This document shows positions 27,264 through 35,025 of a stretch of DNA of 64,000 bases, one piece after another. This DNA is from CAZTHM01 sp041946825 (lineage in GTDB: Bacteria > Acidobacteriota > Terriglobia > UBA7540). Made by a program: the position numbers and the translations under genes. The stretch's first letter is position 1. The number at the start of each line of letters is the position of its first letter. Location of the stretch: assembly GCA_041946825.1 (NCBI GenBank), contig JBHGBD010000013.1, forward strand, positions 124,001 through 188,000, read 5' to 3'. A model generated the notes under the pieces. It worked only from the letters and a program-made list of their open reading frames with translations, was not told the DNA's origin and searched no databases.

Positions 27264-27293
27264 TATCGCCCGCGTACTCGGGACGGGATCTTG

Positions 27294-30200
27294 ATGTCTG
27301 ACGATTTCAGCCAATTCGAATTACAGGAACTTGGAGTGGATTGCGTACCTGGCGTCCCCGGCTGCTGTCGGGGAGACTTGGACGCCGGCGGGGCTCGAGT
27401 TTCTTCCCAGTCGCAGGCGGATTTGCGAAACCGGGCGCTCTCCGACTCGAGAGATTGGAATCCGACGACCGGGAGGCGGCGTCCGCGGCCGCTGATGCGG
27501 AAATGGCGTGAGATCTCGAAATCCCTTCGTGTGGTGTTTGAGCATCTGCGAAGAATGGAACGTTCAGGGGAGGAAATCACGCCCGATACCGAGGAATTGT
27601 CGGGGAATTCCCGTTTGCTGAAGGCTGCCGTTCAGGATGTCCGCGAAACCCTCAAAAGTGCAGCCCGTCTTCCCGAGATCAGGACGTGCAGTGGGGAGGT
27701 AACCAAAAGGGCGTATGCCGCCGCGGAGGCTTACCTCTCCGCCACCCACGATGTATTCGAGAAGAACTCCTTCCTCGCCTACGTGTCCGGTGTCGAAGAG
27801 GAGACACCACTGGAGATCGCCGAAGTCTGGGGCCTGAAAGCGATGCTGCAGCTCGTCCTGCTGAATGAAGTCACGGCCCTTGCCCGGCAGACGATGAGAA
27901 AGGAGCAACCCCTCACCGGTGTTGAAGAAACCAAAGGTGCGCCCTCCGTGCAGTTGTCATCCTTGATCAGGAGCCTGCGAACGATTAGCGACCTGGATTG
28001 GGGTGAGGTTTTTGAGAAACTTAGCGTAGTCGAGCGGACTCTCCACAAGGATCCTTTGGGTACCTACCCCGTCATGGATTCCGAAAGCCGCGATCTCTAT
28101 CGCAAAGCGATTGAGCAGCTCGCGGCACGTTCCGAAGCCTCCGAAGTCGAAATTGCCCAGGCGGCTGTCACGCTCGCACAGACGGCGAAGATCGAGTGGG
28201 ACTCCGAGGCCCGAATGAAGGAGCGCCGGCAACATGTCGGTTTCTACCTGGTCGGGAGGGGCAGGGCTCTGCTCGAGAGGCAGATCGGGTTTCGCCCTGC
28301 GCTTTCCACGCGAATTGAATGTGCGGCACTCGCGTGGCCGGAGATCTTCTACCTCGTTGGGATTGAACTTCTGACTTTCGCCGCCATGGCATTTGTTCTG
28401 GGCGGAGTGTTTACCCGCGTTCCTCTGATTATCGGCCTTGTGCTGATTCTGCTTCCGGCTATCGAGGCGGCGGTGGGAGTAATGAATCAGCTCGTTTCGT
28501 TCATCCTCCCCCCGCGAGTTCTTCCCAAGCTCGACTTTTCAACGGGCATCCCCGCCGAGCACGCCACGCTGGTCGTCGTCCCGACCCAACTTCTCGACGA
28601 AACCTATGTGGCGCGGATGGTCCGCGAACTCGAAATCCGGTACCTCGCCAACCGCGATCCGAATTTGCATTTTGCCCTGCTCACGGACTTGCCCGATTCG
28701 CTTCAACCGTTTGAGGATCGAAATGACGAATTGGTGGGGGTCTGCTCCAACCAGATCGAGGGGCTGAACAGCAAATACGCCGGGGATGGCAGGGGAACAT
28801 TTTTCCTTTTTCATCGGCGCCGCGTCTTCAATCCTTCGGAAGGTGCCTGGATGGGCTGGGAGCGCAAGCGGGGGAAACTGCTTGACCTGAATAATCTTCT
28901 GCGCGGCAATTTCGGAAGCTTTTCCGTCATCATCGGCGATCTCTCTGTCTTGCCCCGCTTGAAGTATGTCATAACGCTCGACTCGGATACCCAGCTTCCC
29001 CGGGACTCCGCGCGCCGGCTCGTAGCGACTCTGGCTCATCCGCTCAACCGCGCCGTGATTGATCCCCGCACCAACATCGTGATTGAAGGATACGGGATCA
29101 TTCAGCCCAAAGTGGGAATCAGTGTTCACGCTGCCAGCCGGTCGATCCTCGCGAGCATCTACTCGGGGCAGACCGGGTTCGACCCCTACTCCCGGGCCTG
29201 CTCGGACGTCTATCAGGATCTCTTCGGCGAAGGGATCTTCACGGGAAAGGGGATTTACGAAATCGATGTTTTCCAGCGCGTGCTGGGAGAGCGGTTCCCT
29301 TGTAATGCCATCCTAAGCCACGACCTGATCGAGGGAGTGCACGCGCGGACGGCGCTGGCCACCGATGTGGAAGTCATCGACGACTACCCTTCGCATTTCA
29401 GCGCCTACAGCCGTCGCAAACACCGATGGGTGCGCGGCGATTGGCAAATTATCCGCTGGCTGCTGCCGCGGGTGCCGGACCTGAATGGCAACCTCGTGCC
29501 CAACCCCCTTTCTCTAATCTCGCGGTGGAAGATTCTGGACAATTTGCGCCGAAGCGTCATTGAAATCGCGACGCTCGGGCTCCTGCTGGGCGCGTGGTTT
29601 TTCGAACCGGGAAGTCCGATGCGCTGGACGGCGGGCACCCTCGTATTGATCCTGCTCCCCGCCTACATGCAGATCCTGCTCGGAACGCTGAGAGCATTTC
29701 GGAGCGAATATATCTTTGGGGCGCTCCGAGAAACCCTGGAGACTTTCATTGCGTACCAAGTCAGTGTCTTCTTCCTGCTGGCCTTCCTTCCTCATCAGAC
29801 GCTTGTGCTCCTCGACGCGATTATCCGCACCCTGATACGGTTGACGGTGACCAAAAGGAAACTTCTCGAGTGGGAAACGGCCGCGGAAGCAGAGCGGAGA
29901 ACGCGCCGGACAAGAGTGGACGCGTATCTGAGCTGGATCCCGTGGTTTTCTTTGTCCATCTGCCTGATCCTCGCCCTGTTTCGACCGGGAGCCCTCGTGG
30001 TTGCGGCGCCGTTCCTCATCCTGTGGGCCTGTTCGGGCCAACTCTCCCGCTGGCTCACCGGGCCTGTGCGGCCCCGCAAAGAGGCACTTTCGCTCCGGAA
30101 CCAGGATTTCCTCCGCGCCGTTGGACTGTGGACTTGGCGGTACTTTCGGGAGCATGCGTGCGAATCGCGTCACGGCTTGGTTCCGGACAATGTCCAGGAG

Positions 30201-31988
30201 ATTCCGCCCCGAGTCGCGGAGCGCATCTCGCCCACAAATCTGGGGCTGCTCCTCAATTCGCAGCTTGCCGCGCTTGAACTCGGGTACCTGACACTCCCCG
30301 AATTTGTCCGCGATGTGGAAAGGACCCTGACGACGGCAAAAAGGCTGGCTCGACATCGGGGGCATTTCCTGAATTGGTACGACACACAGACACTCGAGCC
30401 CTTGGAACCATTGTTTGTATCCACCGCCGACAGCGGGAACCTCGCCACCTGCCTCTGGACGCTCAAACAGGGCTGCCTGAGGCTGAGCCAGCAAGCTCCT
30501 TTTGGCCCTGCCTTGTGGCGCGGAATTTCCGATCACCTGAACTACCTGGCACAGCTCGGCGGCACAGCGCAGATTCCCAGGCACGCGTCACACCGGGTCC
30601 GACAACTTTGCGCATGGAGTGACGTCCTCGGGGAGCATGGTTCCGCCTGGGTCCGAGCTCTCCCCGCCTTGGAACAATCCATTCGGGAAATTGAACGGGA
30701 ATGCGGATTGAACCTCGAGACGGCGGGTGAGTTCGGCTGGTGGATTTCCGAAACAATGGAGCGAATCAAGAGCGCTCGAGCTGTCATCACGGAGTTTACC
30801 CCCTGGCTCGCACCGGAGTATTCGGCGCTTTCATCGCTGCTCAGGATCAATATTGAAGAGCGATACACAAGCCCTACCCTCGAGTCCATTCCCTCAATCC
30901 TTGCCGATCTGGATGGGGATCTCGGGAAACTCGAGCCCCAGGGCCCTGCAGCATCCCAAGACGCCGTATCCGCGCAGACCGCGGCGCTACACCGGGCACT
31001 TCCCATCTGTATGGCTGAAGTGGAAGGCCTCACCCGAAAACTTCGGGCGCTGGCCGAAGCGGCGGACTCTCTGGTCCGGGAAATGGACTTCCGAGCACTC
31101 TGCAACCACGACCGAAGGCTTCTTGCCATCGGCTTAAATGTGAGGACGGGCCGGCTCGAAACCAGTTGCTACGACCTGCTGGCTTCGGAAGCGCGAGCCG
31201 CCTATTTTGTGGCCATTGCCAAAGGAGACATCCCGACAAAAACCTGGCTCAACTTGGGGCGCGCACATGTCGCGTGGGCAGGCGAACGCGTATTACTTTC
31301 CTGGGCCGGGACGATGTTCGAGTATCTGATGCCGACATTGTGGATGAAGGATTTTCCCCGGACGGTTTTGGACCAGGGGGGCCGCAGCGCCGTGTCCTGC
31401 CATCAGAGATGGGCCGCGATTCTGGGGGTTCCCTGGGGAATCTCCGAGGCAGCGTACAGCGTGACAGACGAGGATGGCAACTATCAGTACCGATCGTTCG
31501 GTGTTCCCGCCATGGCTCTACGGCGGACCCCGCCGGACGATCTTGTGATAGCTCCGTACGCAACCTTTCTGGCACTGGCCATCGATCCGGCCGCCGCCGT
31601 GCGAAATCTCCTGCACATGAAAGATCTCAACTGGCTGGGTCCATTGGGGTTCTACGAATCTGTGGATTTCGCGCCATCACGGCAGGAAGCGGGGTGCACC
31701 CACAAGATAGTTCCCATGTGGATGGCCCACCATCAAGGGATGAGCTTGTGCGCCATCTGCAATCTGCTTCGAGACGGTGTGCTCCAGGAATTGTTCCACA
31801 ACGAGCCCGCGGTAGCTGCCACAGAACTCCTGCTGCATGAACGGCTATCGCGCACCATTCGGGTCGAGCCTGGGGAGCCGATGCCTGCTTTTCGGCAAGG
31901 TATGCGGCGGAATTTGGAGGGCGTACAGAGGATGGTTTCCGAACGTCTTCTGAGCGCGGAAGGTCTGGAAGGGAGGGGATCACTATGA
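27294..31988 (+). CDS. Cyclic beta-1,2-glucan synthase homologue lacking the C-terminal phosphorylase domain
   Basis: A 1564-residue membrane protein. A cytoplasmic N-terminal region (to about 360) is followed by membrane helices and a GT84 glucosyltransferase domain with DSDTQ near residue 562, HDLIEG and the RRKHRWVRGDW motif near 710. More membrane helices lie near 755-880. The C-terminal glucoamylase-like (GH189/Glycoamylase) domain runs from about 950 to 1530, with MFEYLMPTLW near 1340, GVPWGISEAAYSV, and MAHHQGMSL. Characterised NdvB/Cgs proteins are about 2800 residues and end with a GH94 phosphorylase domain; here the frame stops right after the glucoamylase-like domain. The ATG at 27294 is preferred over TTG at 27291. 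The next gene overlaps by 4 bases. Confidence 0.88.
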   Translation: MSDDFSQFELQELGVDCVPGVPGCCRGDLDAGGARVSSQSQADLRNRALSDSRDWNPTTGRRRPRPLMRKWREISKSLRVVFEHLRRMERSGEEITPDTEELSGNSRLLKAAVQDVRETLKSAARLPEIRTCSGEVTKRAYAAAEAYLSATHDVFEKNSFLAYVSGVEEETPLEIAEVWGLKAMLQLVLLNEVTALARQTMRKEQPLTGVEETKGAPSVQLSSLIRSLRTISDLDWGEVFEKLSVVERTLHKDPLGTYPVMDSESRDLYRKAIEQLAARSEASEVEIAQAAVTLAQTAKIEWDSEARMKERRQHVGFYLVGRGRALLERQIGFRPALSTRIECAALAWPEIFYLVGIELLTFAAMAFVLGGVFTRVPLIIGLVLILLPAIEAAVGVMNQLVSFILPPRVLPKLDFSTGIPAEHATLVVVPTQLLDETYVARMVRELEIRYLANRDPNLHFALLTDLPDSLQPFEDRNDELVGVCSNQIEGLNSKYAGDGRGTFFLFHRRRVFNPSEGAWMGWERKRGKLLDLNNLLRGNFGSFSVIIGDLSVLPRLKYVITLDSDTQLPRDSARRLVATLAHPLNRAVIDPRTNIVIEGYGIIQPKVGISVHAASRSILASIYSGQTGFDPYSRACSDVYQDLFGEGIFTGKGIYEIDVFQRVLGERFPCNAILSHDLIEGVHARTALATDVEVIDDYPSHFSAYSRRKHRWVRGDWQIIRWLLPRVPDLNGNLVPNPLSLISRWKILDNLRRSVIEIATLGLLLGAWFFEPGSPMRWTAGTLVLILLPAYMQILLGTLRAFRSEYIFGALRETLETFIAYQVSVFFLLAFLPHQTLVLLDAIIRTLIRLTVTKRKLLEWETAAEAERRTRRTRVDAYLSWIPWFSLSICLILALFRPGALVVAAPFLILWACSGQLSRWLTGPVRPRKEALSLRNQDFLRAVGLWTWRYFREHACESRHGLVPDNVQEIPPRVAERISPTNLGLLLNSQLAALELGYLTLPEFVRDVERTLTTAKRLARHRGHFLNWYDTQTLEPLEPLFVSTADSGNLATCLWTLKQGCLRLSQQAPFGPALWRGISDHLNYLAQLGGTAQIPRHASHRVRQLCAWSDVLGEHGSAWVRALPALEQSIREIERECGLNLETAGEFGWWISETMERIKSARAVITEFTPWLAPEYSALSSLLRINIEERYTSPTLESIPSILADLDGDLGKLEPQGPAASQDAVSAQTAALHRALPICMAEVEGLTRKLRALAEAADSLVREMDFRALCNHDRRLLAIGLNVRTGRLETSCYDLLASEARAAYFVAIAKGDIPTKTWLNLGRAHVAWAGERVLLSWAGTMFEYLMPTLWMKDFPRTVLDQGGRSAVSCHQRWAAILGVPWGISEAAYSVTDEDGNYQYRSFGVPAMALRRTPPDDLVIAPYATFLALAIDPAAAVRNLLHMKDLNWLGPLGFYESVDFAPSRQEAGCTHKIVPMWMAHHQGMSLCAICNLLRDGVLQELFHNEPAVAATELLLHERLSRTIRVEPGEPMPAFRQGMRRNLEGVQRMVSERLLSAEGLEGRGSL

Positions 31989-32881
31989 CGCCGAAGGGAA
32001 ATGAGGCTTCCCCGGTGACAATTTACATGGAGCACCGCAGTCAAACAGGGGCTTTCGTGATCATTGCGTTGCTCCTGGCTTTTCTCTTTGTCGTCGACCT
32101 CTACACGCTGAGCAACTTGAACTCTCTGCGAAGGGAATCTGGAATCACCGAGGCCGGGTTGCGCGCCGAGGTTCAGGCCGCGAGGGCCCAGAGCCAGGAA
32201 CTGCGTATGCAACTCTCGACACTGAAGTCCTTGCAGTCGAGGGAAATTGACCGGCTACGGGCCGAACTCGACACTGAAACTGAACGCGTCGGAACGACCA
32301 CGGGCCAGGCGCTTAATCGTGCGCGGGCCATGATGGTGGCGATCCAGAAAGGACAGGAACTGCGATCCAGCGCTCTGGAGCAGGAGATTTCCCAGAAGGC
32401 TGATACAGATGATTTGGATTCCTTGTCAGAAAGCGTCACCGCCGCCCAGTCGGAACTTGGAACGGCGCAGCGGACGGTCGACACTCTGGCTCATGACCTT
32501 GGCATTACAAGAAGCGATCTGGGCCTCCTCGCCACTACAGCGCGTGAGGAGATGCAAACGCTTCGCGACCTCAACGACCGACAATACTATGAATTCGCGG
32601 TTTACAAGAATGCACCCCATCGAATTCCCGGCATCGGCGTTTCCCTGATCCTCAAGAAGACCGACGTCAAAGGCCAGCGCTTCAATTTGAATGTCATCGC
32701 GAATGATCAGGAGATGCAGAACAAGGGCCGGAACGCCTTCGAGCCCATCTTCTTCCACCTCGGGGGGCTTCGCATTCCGTGCGAGCTAGTGATTACGGGA
32801 GTCGGATCGGACAGCGTCGCCGGTTACGTCGGCATCCCCAAGGCGGCTCTGCAAGGGAATGCGTTCATGCCCCGAACCTGA
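31985..32881 (+). CDS. Single-pass membrane protein with coiled coil, unknown function
   Basis: A 298-residue protein I do not recognise. Residues about 22-42 are a membrane helix (GAFVIIALLLAFLFVVDLY) with a short cytoplasmic N-terminus. Residues 55-210 are strongly helical and coiled-coil-like (charged Glu/Gln/Arg heptads). The last 90 residues form a compact domain with beta character (IPGIGVSLILKKTDVKGQRFNLNVIANDQE, shown here only by its start IPGIGVSL and end VIANDQE). The ATG at 31985 overlaps the glucan synthase stop as ATGA, so the two are translationally coupled. A scaffold or length-control role for the truncated synthase is possible but not shown by the sequence. Confidence 0.8.
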   Translation: MTPKGNEASPVTIYMEHRSQTGAFVIIALLLAFLFVVDLYTLSNLNSLRRESGITEAGLRAEVQAARAQSQELRMQLSTLKSLQSREIDRLRAELDTETERVGTTTGQALNRARAMMVAIQKGQELRSSALEQEISQKADTDDLDSLSESVTAAQSELGTAQRTVDTLAHDLGITRSDLGLLATTAREEMQTLRDLNDRQYYEFAVYKNAPHRIPGIGVSLILKKTDVKGQRFNLNVIANDQEMQNKGRNAFEPIFFHLGGLRIPCELVITGVGSDSVAGYVGIPKAALQGNAFMPRT

Positions 32882-32912
32882 GAATCAAAACGGGCACACA
32901 GTCGCAATGAAT

Positions 32913-34511
32913 TCAGTGCGCCCAATAGTCGGGAAGCAGGATTTTGAACTTAAACGCAGAAGCGGGGATTTGATATTCATCAAGGAGAGGAGATGGAGGA
33001 CCCGATCTCTCACCCGTTTGGCCCGGCTCTGTGGTTTGACCTTCCAGGGCAATGCGAGTTGTGGTTCCCCTTTCGAAGGCGAGCGAAAGATCGGGGGCGA
33101 ACCCAACGAAGTCGAGGCTTCGTTCCGCTTCGGGGTTCCGCATGAACCACAGCCAGACGTTGCCCGTCCGAAGGTTTTCCGCGCTGAGCAAGGTGATGCC
33201 GGTGTTGATGGCAATGACGTAGGGACTCACCCAGCCTGTCGTGGGATTGAAGGCGTCGACAAACCCGTAACGACCGTAGACTTTCCTTCCAAATTGCAGC
33301 ACCATAGCGCGCAGGGCAGCGATGCAGATCTGGGGCGCGAACATCAGCGAACCTCCCGCTGCGCTGGGCACGACTGTGCCGTCAATCCTGGGATCGCGGC
33401 CTGAACCACCCCAGTCAACGTAACCCTTGGCGCTGTCGGATGCCGTTATACCCCAGACTTCGGAAGAATAGCCTGGGAATCGTTCGGACAGATCGACAGC
33501 CAACGCCTGCTGGGCGCGCGTGGCGGCCACAGAATTTGCGAAGTAGTCAACTCTCGGAACAAATTCAGGGGTTCGTGGGTTGGGCGCCCCGCGTCCCCGC
33601 AAGTCCACCCACGCCTGCGAATACTGGTGAGTGAAAAGTGGTCCACGGCCAACGTAGGTGTGTTCGCCCAGACTCGCGACAGGCAGGTTCCACGAGTACC
33701 AGGCGTCGGGCGAAATGGGGTGGGTCGGAGAACCGATGGCCAGCACGTAAAGAATCATGAGTTCGTTATATGTGTCCCAGCGGTAAGGAAGGAATCCCTT
33801 TTCCGGCGTCCAGCCATGACTCAAGGCTTTCCCGCTGCCATCGAGCATCCATCCAAAGTCCACGCGGTTGTATATCAGTGTTGCGAGTTGGACGATTTCG
33901 CTATCGTCTGAGAACGCCTGCCGAACTGTCAATATCCCCGCCAGTAGAAGCGCAGTGTCAATCGAGGAGATCTCGCTCTTCCATCGCCGTTCGCCCGTGG
34001 CGGCATCGACAAAGTGATAGAACCAGCCGCGTTCGTGAGGGGCGCGGCGGGCAAAGAAACGGAGCGTGGTGAGAACTCGCCGGCGGGCTAACTCCGGGCT
34101 GACCCACCGATGGTCGGCGGCAATGGCGAGCGCGGTTAATCCAAACCCCGTTGCTGCGATACTCGACACGCCGCGGTGATTTGGGTTGTCATCCGGCTTC
34201 CCGTCGATCCTCGCCCGGTCCAGCACCAAACCTGTGCGCAGGTTCGTTTGCTCCCAGAAGTATCGGAATGAACGGCGAGAGATGTCATCGAGCAGGGCGT
34301 TGTCACTTGCCGTTAAGCCCCCACTCATTTCCATCCGAGCCTGGGGCGGCGAGGCGCCGCCGACAATGGGCAGGCACAGAATGGCCAACCAGAGGGTCAA
34401 ACAACAGCGAGTGTCTCTGGGCTCCCAGAACCAGCGGGTAGCGACGTTGGGCATAATCACAAAGGAGGGACGCAACCAGCGAGACCGCGCGATCTCTCCC
34501 GACAACCCCAA
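32913..34511 (-). CDS. Secreted glucoamylase-like protein, GH144-type endo-beta-1,2-glucanase candidate
   Basis: A 532-residue protein of the Glycoamylase superfamily to which GH144 endo-beta-1,2-glucanases belong. After a long N-region there is a secretion signal (LTLWLAILCLPIVGGASP, about 38-56). The alpha/alpha toroid follows with family segments RRSFRYFWEQTN, HRGVSSIAATGFGLTA, WFYHFVD, EISSIDTALLLAG, YNELMILYVLA, EVWGITASDS, GGSLMFAPQ and YGFVDAFNPT. The TTG at 34511 is chosen because AGGAGG lies 5-8 bases upstream; an ATG at 34454 has no ribosome binding site. It is convergent with the glucan synthase operon, so it may trim or recycle the glucan in the periplasm. Confidence 0.85.
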   Translation of the reverse strand: MGLSGEIARSRWLRPSFVIMPNVATRWFWEPRDTRCCLTLWLAILCLPIVGGASPPQARMEMSGGLTASDNALLDDISRRSFRYFWEQTNLRTGLVLDRARIDGKPDDNPNHRGVSSIAATGFGLTALAIAADHRWVSPELARRRVLTTLRFFARRAPHERGWFYHFVDAATGERRWKSEISSIDTALLLAGILTVRQAFSDDSEIVQLATLIYNRVDFGWMLDGSGKALSHGWTPEKGFLPYRWDTYNELMILYVLAIGSPTHPISPDAWYSWNLPVASLGEHTYVGRGPLFTHQYSQAWVDLRGRGAPNPRTPEFVPRVDYFANSVAATRAQQALAVDLSERFPGYSSEVWGITASDSAKGYVDWGGSGRDPRIDGTVVPSAAGGSLMFAPQICIAALRAMVLQFGRKVYGRYGFVDAFNPTTGWVSPYVIAINTGITLLSAENLRTGNVWLWFMRNPEAERSLDFVGFAPDLSLAFERGTTTRIALEGQTTEPGQTGERSGPPSPLLDEYQIPASAFKFKILLPDYWAH

Positions 34512-34780
34512 TCCTCCCTCCTATCATTCTACCAAATGTGCAAAAAGCCTTCGAGTAATTTGACGGCCGTCACAAAGGATTTGTAAGTAGTATCAACAAG
34601 TGGGGTGTTCCCTGGAGGGTTCCACTCAATCCCCGGGGTTGGCGCCAGTCAATGTTGCGTAGCAGCATGCACGCCATTGCCTGGGGCGTCTGCACGGTCC
34701 GGGCATCTACGCACTTGACTCCGGGACGTGGTCCGAACGCCTGTCGGCATGGTGTTGTCAAACCTCATGAAGATAATGAT

Positions 34781-34846
34781 AGGTCCGACGGGGCTCGAAC
34801 CCCGACCCGCATCGTAAAACGGTCATGTCCCTCTCGACCGAGACCT
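34781..34846 (-). pseudogene. Degenerate tRNA-like element (closest to tRNA-Val, anticodon region damaged)
   Basis: On the minus strand the 3' half has a perfect T-arm (CGGGG-TTCGAGC-CCCG). The acceptor AGGTC pairs with GACCT, and a D-arm GGTC/GACC encloses an 11-base loop. The anticodon region reads CCGT-TTTACGAT-GCGG: the 3' arm TGCGG expects CCGCA but one base is missing, and the variable loop is only 2 bases long. Total length is 66 bases and no CCA is encoded. These defects suggest a decayed tRNA rather than a working one. A true but unusual tRNA is a less likely alternative. Confidence 0.4.
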
Positions 34847-34956
34847 CTCTTCCAAATTCCCTTCTGTCCTTTCCGAGGCAGGGGTTGCTACCGTCGTGCC
34901 CCCATGACACTAACTAGGTCATGAGGCTAGGCATTGTATCGCGAAATATCCTAACC

Positions 34957-34986
34957 TTGACAGGAACGGAATCGATGCCGTAGCAT
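34957..34986 (+). promoter_or_regulatory. Sigma-70-type promoter for the Ser/Thr kinase gene
   Basis: The -35 box TTGACA (34957-34962) is a perfect match. An 18-base spacer leads to TAGCAT (34981-34986), a 4/6 match to the -10 consensus. Transcription would start near 34993, about 33 bases before the GTG start of the kinase gene. Confidence 0.6.
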
Positions 34987-35025
34987 TCAGACAACAGGCA
35001 CGAAGGGTGTGGGCAATTTCCGCTT

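Larger units (their letters stand above)
34512..35025. other. Intergenic region with tRNA-like remnant and kinase promoter
   Basis: This 514-base region separates the divergent glucanase and kinase genes. It holds a degenerate tRNA-like element (34781-34846, minus strand) and a sigma-70-type promoter (34957-34986). The remainder, 34530-34780, shows no gene I can support. Confidence 0.5.
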
